A stretch of 64,000 nucleotides of DNA from Rufibacter sp. XAAS-G3-1. GTDB lineage: Bacteria > Bacteroidota > Bacteroidia > Cytophagales > Hymenobacteraceae. The DNA is taken from contig NZ_JABFAM010000007.1 in assembly GCF_013623775.1 (NCBI RefSeq), positions 62,001 through 126,000 on the forward strand, written 5' to 3'. The translations under genes and the position numbers were made by a program. The notes beneath the pieces are model-generated. The model did no database searches, had not been told where the DNA came from, and saw only the letters and a list, made by a program, of their open reading frames with translations. Positions 33,651 to 41,733 of the stretch are shown in pieces. Positions within the stretch are counted from its first letter, which is position 1. Every line of letters begins with the position of its first letter.

Positions 33651-34235
33651 AGCAGTAATAATAGAACCTGTAGAGACCAGGCACTGTCTTGTCTCTACCA
33701 CGCATTCCCATCTCCTGCAAAGATTCATTCCCCTCCTGGGAGGGGTTGGGGTGGGTTCTGGCGTTCCACCAACTCCTTATCATAGCGAAGTAAGCTTTGA
33801 AAAGCGATGTTGTCGTTCACCCCAAGATTCTTTCAGGAGGATAAAGGAAGTAGGTATCTTTCCTTGTTCTTAGAAAGAGGGCAAACCGTTGCTATTTTCG
33901 CCCTCTTTAATAGGATAGTCCTTGAAAAGTAATGATGTTACTCGCTCGCCTCCGGCGTCCCGCCATTTTGCGAATGCTTCACAATATAGTAGGAAGCGGC
34001 CAGAGACCGCAGGTAACCCACACTCGCCAGAGGCGAGCGAATGTTTGGTTTCGTTGATCATTATTTTTGCAGGGCTACCTTTATGAGATCGTTTCTGGCG
34101 TGTTTTGCTGAAAACAAGCCAGAAATGGAGCCAAATATGAGAGGTTGGTGTTGCATTGTTTTCCTGCGGAATTATGCCCGCATGTTCCACGCCTTCTGGG
34201 GTTTTTCAGGTGCGGGGCAATCAGGGAAATCCTAG

Positions 34236-34243
34236 TATCTTTG
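34236..34243 (+). promoter_or_regulatory. -7 element of the ABC-F gene
   Basis: TATCTTTG matches TAnnTTTG, 21 bases before the ATG at 34265. It lies inside the frame upstream of that ATG and so argues for 34265 as the start. Confidence 0.5.
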
Positions 34244-34264
34244 TGTTCTAATCGTAAACGCACC

Positions 34265-35911
34265 ATGATTTCAGTTGATTCGGTCGCCGTTGAATTTAAC
34301 GGCTCGGCTCTTTTTAGTAACGTCACCTTCAACATCAATGAAACCGACCGCATCGCCCTCATGGGGAAGAACGGCGCCGGAAAATCGACCCTGCTCAAGA
34401 TCATTGCCGGGGCCAACAAACCCACCAAAGGCAAAGTATCGGCGCCCAAAGAGGCGGTGATTGCGTATTTGCCGCAGCACCTGCTCACCAAAGACGAAAG
34501 CACCGTGTTTGCCGAAGCGTCCAAAGCTTTCGGGCAGATTTTGGAGATGAAAGCCCAAATGGACGAGCTCAACAGCCAGCTGGAAACCCGCACCGACTAC
34601 GAATCTGATGCCTACATGAAGCTGATTGAGGACGTATCTGAACTCAGCGAGAAATATTATTCCATTGAGGAAATCAACTTTGACGCCGAGGTGGAAAAGA
34701 CGCTTTTAGGATTGGGCTTCCTGCGCGCAGACTTTAACCGCAATACCAGTGAGTTCTCCGGCGGCTGGCGCATGCGCATTGAACTGGCCAAAATCCTACT
34801 CCAGAAACCAGACCTGATTCTGCTGGATGAGCCCACCAACCACCTGGACATCGAGTCGGTGCAGTGGCTGGAGGATTTTCTGGTGAACAACGCCAAAGCC
34901 GTCATCGTGATTTCGCACGACAAGACCTTCGTGGACAACATCACCAACCGCACCATTGAGGTGACCATGGGCCGTATCTACGACTATAAAGTCAACTACT
35001 CGCAGTACTTGCAGTTGCGCAAAGAGCGCCGCGAGCAGCAGCAGCGCCAGTTTGACGACCAGCAGAAAGAGATTGCCGACATTCAGGCGTTTATTGACCG
35101 TTTCAAAGGAACCTACTCCAAAACGCTGCAGGTACAGTCGCGCGTGAAAATGCTGGAGAAGATTGAGATCATTCAGGTAGACGAAGTAGACACCTCGGCG
35201 TTGAACCTGAAGTTTCCGCCCGCGCCCCGTTCCGGCAACTACCCGGTTATTGTGGAAGGACTCACCAAGAAGTACGGCGACCACACTGTGTTCAAAGACG
35301 CGTCTTTGACGATTGAGCGCGGCCAGAAAGTAGCCTTTGTAGGCAAGAACGGCGAAGGAAAGTCCACGCTCATCAAAGCCATTATGGGCGAGATTGACTA
35401 TGACGGCAAACTCCAACTGGGGCACAATTCCATGATTGGCTACTTCGCGCAGAACCAGGCTTCATTGTTGGACGAGGAACTGACCGTTTTCCAGACCATT
35501 GACCAGATTGCCGTAGGCGACATGCGCACCCGCATCAAAGACATTCTGGGCGCCTTCATGTTCAGTGGCGATACCGTGGAGAAGAAAGTGAAAATGCTGT
35601 CTGGCGGTGAGAAAACCCGTCTGGCCATGATCAAACTGCTCTTGCAACCGGTGAACCTGCTCATTCTGGATGAGCCCACCAACCACCTGGACATCAAAAC
35701 CAAGGACATCCTGAAAGACGCCCTCAAAGCCTTTGACGGCACGTTGATTTTAGTTTCCCACGACCGTGACTTCCTGGACGGCCTCGCCGAAAAAGTGTTT
35801 GAATTCGGGAACAAGCGCATCAAAGAGCACTTTGAGGACATCAACGGTTTCCTGCGCAACAAGAAAATGGAAAACCTGCGGGAGATTGAGCGCAAAGTAG
35901 TGACCGGCTAG
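34265..35911 (+). CDS. ABC-F family ATPase
   Basis: 548 residues from the ATG at 34265. Two ABC cassettes in one chain without membrane segments: Walker A 1 at 34-42 (GKNGAGKST), signature SGGWRMRIELAK, Walker B LILLDEPTNHLD; Walker A 2 at 360-368 (GKNGEGKST), signature SGGEKTRLAMIK, Walker B LLILDEPTNHLD. A charged coiled-coil linker (LRKERREQQQRQFDDQQKEIADIQ) joins them. ABC-F proteins act on the ribosome, mostly helping translation; some protect against antibiotics. The chain has no long C-terminal domain, which makes a housekeeping role more likely than resistance (inference). Confidence 0.93.
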   Translation: MISVDSVAVEFNGSALFSNVTFNINETDRIALMGKNGAGKSTLLKIIAGANKPTKGKVSAPKEAVIAYLPQHLLTKDESTVFAEASKAFGQILEMKAQMDELNSQLETRTDYESDAYMKLIEDVSELSEKYYSIEEINFDAEVEKTLLGLGFLRADFNRNTSEFSGGWRMRIELAKILLQKPDLILLDEPTNHLDIESVQWLEDFLVNNAKAVIVISHDKTFVDNITNRTIEVTMGRIYDYKVNYSQYLQLRKERREQQQRQFDDQQKEIADIQAFIDRFKGTYSKTLQVQSRVKMLEKIEIIQVDEVDTSALNLKFPPAPRSGNYPVIVEGLTKKYGDHTVFKDASLTIERGQKVAFVGKNGEGKSTLIKAIMGEIDYDGKLQLGHNSMIGYFAQNQASLLDEELTVFQTIDQIAVGDMRTRIKDILGAFMFSGDTVEKKVKMLSGGEKTRLAMIKLLLQPVNLLILDEPTNHLDIKTKDILKDALKAFDGTLILVSHDRDFLDGLAEKVFEFGNKRIKEHFEDINGFLRNKKMENLREIERKVVTG

Positions 35912-35934
35912 GTAGTATCTTCGTTTATATTGAG

Positions 35935-35972
35935 AATCCCCGCCAGCAAAAAAAGGCGGTGGGGATTTTTTA
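35935..35972 (+). terminator. Terminator of the ABC-F gene
   Basis: AATCCCCGCC / GGCGGTGGGGATT stem with one small bulge, followed by a T run; 23 bases after the stop. Confidence 0.75.
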
Positions 35973-36046
35973 TGCTGATGTTCCAGCTTACTAGAAGAAT
36001 AGCGCTTCAACCTTCATTTCCAGGAAATAGGCTCGAAACAGGAAAA

Positions 36047-36202
36047 TGTAGCGTCGTTACCCTGTAACGACGCGCCCCCATGAAACGGGAAAGCCTCTGC
36101 CAGAGAAAACCTTTCAAGGATTTTGTTGCATAGGCGGTTCCTTGGTTAGGAGGAGCGGTTCTGCTGCGTAGAGCTACGTCGTTACAGGGTAACGACGCTA
36201 CA
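36047..36202 (+). repeat. REP pair (BIME) upstream of the RAYT gene
   Basis: A 156-bp unit bounded by two REP hairpins, GTCGTTAC-CCT-GTAACGAC at its left end and its inverse at its right end, each continuing into TGTAGC / GCTACA. The interior contains ATGAAACGGGAAAGCCTCTGC and GAGGAGCGGTTCTGC. The whole unit recurs inverted at 36851-37004. No other REP hairpin of this sequence occurs in the window. Confidence 0.9.
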
Positions 36203-36267
36203 TTTATATTCGAAACAGATAGTTGGCCTTTTCGTTTAGAAGGAGCGCCTGGATTTGCCATAACCCT

Positions 36268-36831
36268 ATGTCAAAACATGATGCCTTCACCAAAAAAGCC
36301 CGTCGCCTCACCGGTTATGATTACCGGCTAGGAGGTATGTATTTCATCACCATCTGCACGCAAGACCGTTATCCTTTCTTTGGCGAAGTAGTGAACGGAG
36401 AAATGGTCTTGTCTGATGAGGGCCAAATTGCCCATGATTACTGGCTGGAGCTGGAACATCACTGGCTCCGCCTTTTTCTAGGCGAATTTATAGTCATGCC
36501 CAACCATGTGCATGGCATTATTGGGTTGGAGGGAACGGTTCGTAATGATTCGGTTTTAGGGGACGAGTTGGCAGTATCCAGTAACGCCGCTACGGGAAAA
36601 GATGAATACATGACCTCCATATCGCCAAAGGCGGGCTCGGTGTCTCATATTATTGGCTTTTACAAGTCTATTTGTACAAAAATGATCAGGAGCGTGAGCA
36701 CCGAGCCCTTCGGTTGGCAACCCAGGTTCCATGACCGCATCATCAGAAACCAGCCCGAATTGGTGCACATTGAGAAGTACATTCTCTCCAATCCCGTCAA
36801 CTGGCAAGGAGACCGATTCTATAAACCCTGA
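36268..36831 (+). CDS. REP-associated tyrosine transposase (RAYT, Y1_Tnp/IS200-like)
   Basis: 187 residues from the ATG at 36268 (MSKHDAFTKKARRLTGYDY). The single-strand transposase signature is complete: the HUH pair H80-V-H82 in FIVMPNHVHGIIG and catalytic Y171 in VHIEKYILSNPVNW, plus GGMYFITICTQDR at the start, the usual RAYT opening. These enzymes nick and join REP hairpins as single-stranded DNA. The gene lies between two inverted copies of a REP pair, 65 bases after the first and 19 before the second, so enzyme and substrate form one unit. No mutation of the catalytic residues is seen. Confidence 0.95.
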   Translation: MSKHDAFTKKARRLTGYDYRLGGMYFITICTQDRYPFFGEVVNGEMVLSDEGQIAHDYWLELEHHWLRLFLGEFIVMPNHVHGIIGLEGTVRNDSVLGDELAVSSNAATGKDEYMTSISPKAGSVSHIIGFYKSICTKMIRSVSTEPFGWQPRFHDRIIRNQPELVHIEKYILSNPVNWQGDRFYKP

Positions 36832-36850
36832 GTCTCCCCCTTCCTCTATC

Positions 36851-37004
36851 TGTAGCGTCGTTACCCTGTAACGACATGGTTCTACGCAGCAGAACCGCTC
36901 CTCCTAACCAGGAAGCGCCTATGCAACAAAGTCCTTGAAAGGTTTTCTCTGGCAGAGGCTTTCCCGTTTCATGGAGCCACGTCGTTACAGGGTAACGACG
37001 CTAC
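36851..37004 (-). repeat. REP pair (BIME) downstream of the RAYT gene, inverted copy
   Basis: A 154-bp reverse-complement copy of 36047-36202 with a few substitutions (for example AACCAGGAAGCGCC for the AACCAAGGAACCGCC of the other). Both ends again carry the GTCGTTAC/GTAACGAC hairpin. The two copies could pair into one very large stem with the RAYT gene in its loop. Confidence 0.9.
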
Positions 37005-37071
37005 CAAGCAGAGTGTAAATCCACAGTTGAATTTCAGTATCTTTCACATCTGTTTACTTAGAAATTACTTC

Positions 37072-38067
37072 ATGAAAAAGCTTTTAATGCTATTTGGCCT
37101 CGGCACTTTAGCTCTTGCCCAACCGGCTACGGCGCAGGTCTATAAACCCCAGGAACCCTTCGCCCATACTTATTCCATTGTGGCCCGTGACCCCAAAACC
37201 GGCGAGATGGCGGTGGCCGTGCAAAGCCATTGGTTCTCGGTGGGTGCCTCAGTGAGTTGGGGCGAGGCTGGCGTGGGCGTGGTGGCCACCCAGTCGTTCA
37301 CGAACAAATCCTTCGGGCTGCGTGGCTTGGCGCTGATGAAACAGGGGAAATCCGCGGAGGAAACGCTGAAGATTCTGCTGTCCAATGATATCGGGCGCGA
37401 GGTGCGCCAGGTGGCGATTCTGGACGCCAAAGGCGGTGTAGCCACGCACACCGGCAAGAAATGCGTTACCTACGCCGGGCACATCACAGGCAAGAACTTC
37501 TCGGTGCAAGCCAACATGATGCTGAATGAGACGGTATGGCCCGCCATGGCGAAGGCGTTTGAACAGAATGCCCATTTGCCGTTAGCCGAGCGGATGCTGG
37601 CCGTGCTGGATGCCGCCGAAGCGCAAGGTGGAGACATCAGGGGAAGACAATCGGCGGCCTTGCTGGTGGTGCCGGGCAAAAGCAACAAAAAGCCCTGGGA
37701 CGAGCGGCTGGTGGATTTGCGGGTAGATGACCACGAGGTGCCCTTACAGGAACTCCGCCGGCTGCTTACCGTGCAGCGCGCCTACGAGCACATGAACAAC
37801 GGCGACCTGGCCGTGGAGAAAAACGACATGGCCCTGGCCATGCAAGAATACAGCGCCGCCGAACGGCTGCAACCCAACAACCTGGAGATGCAGTACTGGC
37901 ACGGCATCACGCTGGCGAACACCGGTAAAGTAGATGAGGCCATCAAAATCCTGGAACCCGTTTTCAAAGCCGATAAGAACTGGCGCACCCTCACCGAACG
38001 CCTCCCGCCGGTAGGATTGCTGACCGTTTCAGCGGCAGATTTGAAGAAAATCCTCGGAACCAGGTAA
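37072..38067 (+). CDS. DUF1028 domain protein (Ntn-hydrolase-like) with C-terminal TPR-like region, secreted
   Basis: 331 residues from the ATG at 37072, which starts a clear signal peptide (MKKLLMLFGLGTLALAQPATAQ). The DUF1028 part (about 28-235) has HTYSIVARDPKTGEMAVAVQSHWFSVG, GVGVVATQSFTN, AILDAKGGVATHTGKKC and DIRGRQSAALLVV. The fold is related to N-terminal nucleophile hydrolases, but no activity is established for the family. Residues ~240-310 contain one or two TPR-like helices (LAVEKNDMALAMQEYSAAERLQPNN ... HGITLANTGKVDEAIKILEP). It may work with the neighbouring M28 peptidase, 106 bases downstream. Confidence 0.88.
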   Translation: MKKLLMLFGLGTLALAQPATAQVYKPQEPFAHTYSIVARDPKTGEMAVAVQSHWFSVGASVSWGEAGVGVVATQSFTNKSFGLRGLALMKQGKSAEETLKILLSNDIGREVRQVAILDAKGGVATHTGKKCVTYAGHITGKNFSVQANMMLNETVWPAMAKAFEQNAHLPLAERMLAVLDAAEAQGGDIRGRQSAALLVVPGKSNKKPWDERLVDLRVDDHEVPLQELRRLLTVQRAYEHMNNGDLAVEKNDMALAMQEYSAAERLQPNNLEMQYWHGITLANTGKVDEAIKILEPVFKADKNWRTLTERLPPVGLLTVSAADLKKILGTR

Positions 38068-38173
38068 CCGCTTTCTCCGGCAAAACGACTGCTGAAAATT
38101 CAGCGCATTATTTTCCTTTCTGCGCGGTGGGTTGTAACTCGCAGCTTAGAAATTACCCAACCCTACAAACAAC

Positions 38174-39559
38174 ATGCTTCGCTCCCTCAAAAAGATCACC
38201 CTAGCAGTCGCCCTCAGTCTTCCGCTGGCGGGCAGTGCTCAGAACCAGGACTCCCTACACATCCGCAAGATTTATGACATGGCGCTTACCCAAGGCCAGA
38301 GCTATGAACAACTGCGCTACCTCACCAGCCACATCGGGGCCCGGTTGAGCGGTTCACCGCAAGCTGCGGCTGCCGTAGAATGGGCCCGGCAGGAGATGAG
38401 TAAAATGGGTCTAGACCGCGTGTATCTGCAGGAAGTGATGGTGCCGCATTGGGTACGGGGCGAGAAGGAATACGCCGCCATCGTGAACTCAAAAATTACC
38501 CCCACGCGGGAAGTGAACGTGCTGGCCCTAGGCGGCTCCGTAGCCACGCCGGCCAACGGACTCACCGCCGAAGTGATTGAGGTAAACGGCCTGGATGAAC
38601 TCAAGAAACTGGGCAAGCGGAAAGTGCAGGGCAAGATTGTGTTTTTCAACCGGGGCTTTGACCAAACCCACATTATCACCGGACACGCCTACCGGGGGGC
38701 CGTAGACCAGCGCTCCAGCGGGCCCTCAGAGGCCGGTCGCCTAGGCGCGGTAGGCGTGGTGGTGCGTTCCATGGCTTCCAACACCGATGATTTTCCGCAC
38801 ACCGGCGGTTTGCGCTACGCCGAGGATGCGCCCAGAATCCCGGCGGTCGCCATCAGTACCAAAGGCGCCGATTTGCTGAGCAAGTTGCTGAAAGAAGACG
38901 AGAAGCTGCAGTTCCACCTGCGCATGAACCCGCAGTGGCTGCCCGATGTGCTCAGCTACAACGTCATCGGGGAAATCAAAGGCTCTGAGAAACCCGACGA
39001 GATTATTGTGGTAGGCGGCCACCTGGACAGCTGGGACATTGGCGAAGGCGCGCATGACGACGGCACCGGTTGCGTGCAATCCATGGAAGTGCTGCGCCTG
39101 ATGCGCGCCATGAACTACAAACCCAAGCGCACCATTAGGGCCGTCATGTACATGAACGAGGAGAACGGCCTACGCGGCGGCACCAAATACGCCGAGGTCG
39201 CCAAGAAACAGGGCGAGAAACACCTTGCCGCCATTGAGTCAGATGCCGGTGGGTTCACGCCGCGCGGCTTCGGGATTGCCACCACCACCGAGGCCGCTTT
39301 CCAGAAAGCGTTCGCCTGGAAGCCGCTGCTGGCTCCCTACGGCCTCCACGACATTGACCGCAACGGCGGCGGGGCCGACATTGGGCCGCTCAAAGATGAC
39401 CGCGTCGCCCTCATCGGCTTCCGGCCAGACTCCCAGCGCTACTTTGACATCCACCACACCGCCAACGACACCTTTGACAAAGTAAACCGCCGCGAACTGG
39501 AATTAGGCGGTGCCTCCATGGCCGCCTTGGTGTATTTGATTGACAAGTACGGGTTATAA
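38174..39559 (+). CDS. M28-family metallopeptidase (carboxypeptidase Q/PGCP-like), secreted
   Basis: 461 residues. A signal peptide (...LALSLPLAGSAQ) is followed by a split M28 peptidase with a PA-like insert (about 120-250: TAEVIEVNGLDELKKLGKRKVQGKIVFFN). Two-zinc site: H283 and the DD pair in VGGHLDSWDIGEGAHDDGTG, the catalytic EE of MYMNEENGLRGG, the Asp in ESDAGG, and the His in DIHHTANDTFD. The layout fits carboxypeptidase Q/plasma glutamate carboxypeptidase homologues that trim dipeptides. It probably acts in the periplasm or outside the cell. A terminator hairpin follows at 39581. Confidence 0.93.
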   Translation: MLRSLKKITLAVALSLPLAGSAQNQDSLHIRKIYDMALTQGQSYEQLRYLTSHIGARLSGSPQAAAAVEWARQEMSKMGLDRVYLQEVMVPHWVRGEKEYAAIVNSKITPTREVNVLALGGSVATPANGLTAEVIEVNGLDELKKLGKRKVQGKIVFFNRGFDQTHIITGHAYRGAVDQRSSGPSEAGRLGAVGVVVRSMASNTDDFPHTGGLRYAEDAPRIPAVAISTKGADLLSKLLKEDEKLQFHLRMNPQWLPDVLSYNVIGEIKGSEKPDEIIVVGGHLDSWDIGEGAHDDGTGCVQSMEVLRLMRAMNYKPKRTIRAVMYMNEENGLRGGTKYAEVAKKQGEKHLAAIESDAGGFTPRGFGIATTTEAAFQKAFAWKPLLAPYGLHDIDRNGGGADIGPLKDDRVALIGFRPDSQRYFDIHHTANDTFDKVNRRELELGGASMAALVYLIDKYGL

Positions 39560-39580
39560 AAAATGCTCAGCCCTGTTTTG

Positions 39581-39610
39581 AAAAGCCTGTGATGAAAGTC
39601 ATAGGCTTTT
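39581..39610 (+). terminator. Terminator of the M28 peptidase gene
   Basis: AAAAGCCTGTGA / TCATAGGCTTTT hairpin ending in a T run, 21 bases after the stop. A GC-rich dyad CTGGCGCGAG-cttgc-CGCTCGCGCCAG (about 39641-39668), a partial B module, follows, then an A-palindrome at 39681-39718. Confidence 0.75.
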
Positions 39611-39680
39611 CTGTTTTAGAAGGATTACTTTGGTAAACTGCTGGCGCGAGCTTGCCGCTCGCGCCAGCGGAGAGGCTTTC

Positions 39681-39718
39681 CGTTTCAGGGCCGTTTTGTG
39701 GGAATGATGCCCAAAACG
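39681..39718. repeat. A-palindrome before the GT9 gene
   Basis: CGTTTCAGGGCCGTTTT / GGAATGATGCCCAAAACG, arms imperfect. It lies upstream of the GT9 gene, next to a partial B dyad. Confidence 0.6.
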
Positions 39719-39761
39719 TTATGACGCAATGCTGATAGATGCTCTCTGATTGGCCTTAGGA

Positions 39762-40850
39762 ATGGCGCAGGAAATCTCCCCCGCAACCCGTACCTTTGCC
39801 GAAGGTCTAAACGGCGATTCCTTGAAAAAGATCCTCATCATCCGGTTCTCCTCCATTGGCGATATTGTGCTCACCACGCCGGTCATTAGGTGCGTGAAAG
39901 AACAGGTGCCGGAGGCCGAAGTGCATTTCTGCACGAAGGCCGCGTTCCGGAACATCATCGCCAGCAACCCGTACGTGGACAAAGTGTTTTGCCTGGAGAC
40001 CTCTCTGAAAGACCTGCTGCGCCAACTGCAAGCCGAGAACTATGATCTGGTGCTGGATCTGCATAACAACCTGCGCACCCGCATTTTGAAGACCCGCCTG
40101 GGTCGCCCTAGCCGAAGCTTCGACAAACTGAATTACCGCAAATGGCTGCTGGTGAAGTTCAAGATAGACCAAATGCCAGACGTGCACATCGTAGACCGCT
40201 ACCTGGCCACGGCAGCGGCTCTGGCGGTGACCAACGATGGGCGAGGGTTAGACTATTTCATTCCGGAGAAAGACAAAGTAGACCTGTCCACTTTGCCCGC
40301 ATCGCACCACAATGGTTACTACGCCATCGCGATAGGGGCGCAGCATTACACCAAACGCCTGCCGGTAGACCGGTTGATAGAGCTCTGCGAGAAGATAAAC
40401 GGCCCAATTGTGTTGCTGGGTGGCAAAGAGGATGCCGCAGTAGCCCGCATGATAGAGATGTACTTCACCTCAGAGCCTTACTTTTCGAGCGAATCTCCCC
40501 GCCCCACGCACCGGACGGTCATTTACGACGCCTGCGGAAAGTACAACCTCAACGGCTCAGCTTCTCTGGTACGGCAGGCGCAGGCGGTCTTCAGCCATGA
40601 CACTGGTCTCATGCACATTGCGGCGGCTTTTCAGAAGAAGATTTACAGCATTTGGGGCAACACCGTGCCCGCCTTCGGGATGTACCCTTACACCCAGGAT
40701 TTTGAGGTGCTGGAAGTGAAGAACCTGTATTGCCGCCCGTGCTCTAAAATCGGTTACTCCAAATGTCCGGAGCGCCACTTCCGGTGCATGCGCGAAATCA
40801 AATTCGATTTCCAGTTGCCCGTCCTGGATCAGTCTGCCTCCTCTCTTTAA
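39762..40850 (+). CDS. Glycosyltransferase family 9 (heptosyltransferase-like)
   Basis: 362 residues from the ATG at 39762. The GT9 pattern is KKILIIRFSSIGDIVLTTPVIRCVKEQ near the N terminus, VDKVFCLETSLKDLLRQL, AIAIGAQHYTKRLP, GPIVLLGGKEDAAVA, and the donor-binding AVFSHDTGLMHIAAAFQKKIYSIWGNT. The family adds ADP-heptose or similar sugars to LPS core or other envelope glycans; the acceptor is unknown. Start uncertainty: a TTG at 39822 would give the family-typical LKKILIIRFSSIGD start, and a -7-like TACCTTTG at 39791-39798 lies between the two candidates. Confidence 0.88.
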   Translation: MAQEISPATRTFAEGLNGDSLKKILIIRFSSIGDIVLTTPVIRCVKEQVPEAEVHFCTKAAFRNIIASNPYVDKVFCLETSLKDLLRQLQAENYDLVLDLHNNLRTRILKTRLGRPSRSFDKLNYRKWLLVKFKIDQMPDVHIVDRYLATAAALAVTNDGRGLDYFIPEKDKVDLSTLPASHHNGYYAIAIGAQHYTKRLPVDRLIELCEKINGPIVLLGGKEDAAVARMIEMYFTSEPYFSSESPRPTHRTVIYDACGKYNLNGSASLVRQAQAVFSHDTGLMHIAAAFQKKIYSIWGNTVPAFGMYPYTQDFEVLEVKNLYCRPCSKIGYSKCPERHFRCMREIKFDFQLPVLDQSASSL

Positions 40851-40859
40851 GGCGAAGTC

Positions 40860-40895
40860 GTTTTCAGCCTGTTTTCTGGGAAAGACGTAGAAAAC
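40860..40895. repeat. A-palindrome between GT9 and the glutaredoxin-like gene
   Basis: GTTTTCAGCCTGTTTT-CTGGG-AAAGACGTAGAAAAC is a weakly paired copy in the 66-base gap between two co-directional genes. Confidence 0.55.
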
Positions 40896-40916
40896 GGCAG
40901 ACCAACAAATACTATT

Positions 40917-41165
40917 ATGGCTGCCAAACCCCTTCTATACGGTGCCGATTGGTGCAAGAAAACCATCGCGATCCAAGACTACTTCAAAACCCATGACGTG
41001 GCCTACGACTACCTCAACGTAGAGCAAAGCGACGAAGCCATGCAGGCCATCCAGGACATGAACCGCGGCCGAGTCCGCTTCCCAATGGTGGTAATTGGAG
41101 AGCAGAAGCCCCTAAAAAATCCCTCGCCGGAAGAGTTACATGTCGCCTTGGCGGATAACCAGTAA
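40917..41165 (+). CDS. Glutaredoxin/mycoredoxin-like protein with monothiol site
   Basis: 82 residues with a thioredoxin-fold pattern: strand KPLLYGADWCKKTIAIQDYF, VAYDYLNVEQSDEAMQAIQDMN, then the cis-Pro segment RVRFPMVVIGEQKPLKNPSPEELHVAL. The usual CxxC active site is reduced to C-K-K-T, a monothiol form. It resembles the short glutaredoxin-like proteins of actinobacteria and Bacteroidota that reduce mixed disulfides or carry a cluster. It lies 66 bases after the GT9 gene; co-transcription is possible but a functional link is not obvious. Confidence 0.75.
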   Translation: MAAKPLLYGADWCKKTIAIQDYFKTHDVAYDYLNVEQSDEAMQAIQDMNRGRVRFPMVVIGEQKPLKNPSPEELHVALADNQ

Positions 41166-41733
41166 AAACCAAGAGCTGGTTTTGGGCTTTGTTGGTGAAA
41201 ATAGGCTTGAAACGGGAGGATTTGGTTTTGCCTTAGAAAGTGATTGTTAAAATACGAAGACCAGTAATGCGTCTGTCGCGCTGCACGGTAGACACGAATC
41301 GGAGACTCGCGCCAGCGGTTCTTTATTAACGATTCCTTTGTATTGAGCAGCCCGTTAAAGCAGCCAGCGCTTACTTAACCTGCTTACTCCCAGGTATTTC
41401 TATTTACAGCCTTTCGCTTGAGCGCCTAGAGTTCGACCACCTCTGAGCGTTAGCGATGCAGGTGAGGAGAAATTACAGCGCGAGGGCGGAAGGCGGGGCC
41501 TCGCGGCCGTGAGCGCTCGGAGGGAAACCATGCAACAACCAAGCATAAGGGCACCGCATCAACCATCCGCCACGCTAGCAATGGCAAACTGCATGCACTT
41601 CTAGGTTTCCAAAGAAGAGATAAATCAAATCTGGGAACGCCATTTAAATGGCCAAAAAGGAGAAGACGTTTCAAGCCCGTTTTACTTAAAACAGACCTGA
41701 AATGCCTTTTCAATCCTTGAAAGGAAAACTTCG
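41166..41733. repeat. Gene-free region with two A-palindromes and a degenerate C element
   Basis: A-palindromes at 41179-41213 and 41668-41703, a partial B dyad (about 41291-41320, ACGAATCGGAGACTCGCGCCAG), and a degenerate C element on the minus strand at about 41457-41560 (GGCGGGGCCTCGCGGCCGTGAGCGC). No gene is supported. Confidence 0.55.

Larger units (their letters stand above)
33116..34264. repeat. 1.1-kb gene-free region with A-palindromes and C element copy 3
   Basis: The S8 promoter must lie near 33120-33250 but is not clear. A-palindrome 33252-33286; C element copy 3 on the plus strand 33436-33650; then unassigned sequence with short I-like repeats (ccccTCCTGGGAGGGGttgggg, 33730-33755). 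A GC-rich dyad of CTCGCTCGCCTCCGG / CCAGAGGCGAGCGA type spans about 33940-34040, and an A-palindrome is at 34091-34126. The last ~30 bases hold the ABC-F -7 element. Confidence 0.6.

Noticed and set aside
33478-33873. Similar open frames (ALTAAGPRLPLSHCPFGL type) inside several C elements
   Set aside because: The frame is interrupted in at least one good copy (62735) and spacers vary in length; conservation follows DNA blocks, not codons.
36047-37004. Classical insertion sequence around the RAYT gene
   Set aside because: The protein is a single-copy RAYT with REP hairpins, not an IS with DDE transposase; no target-site duplication is evident.
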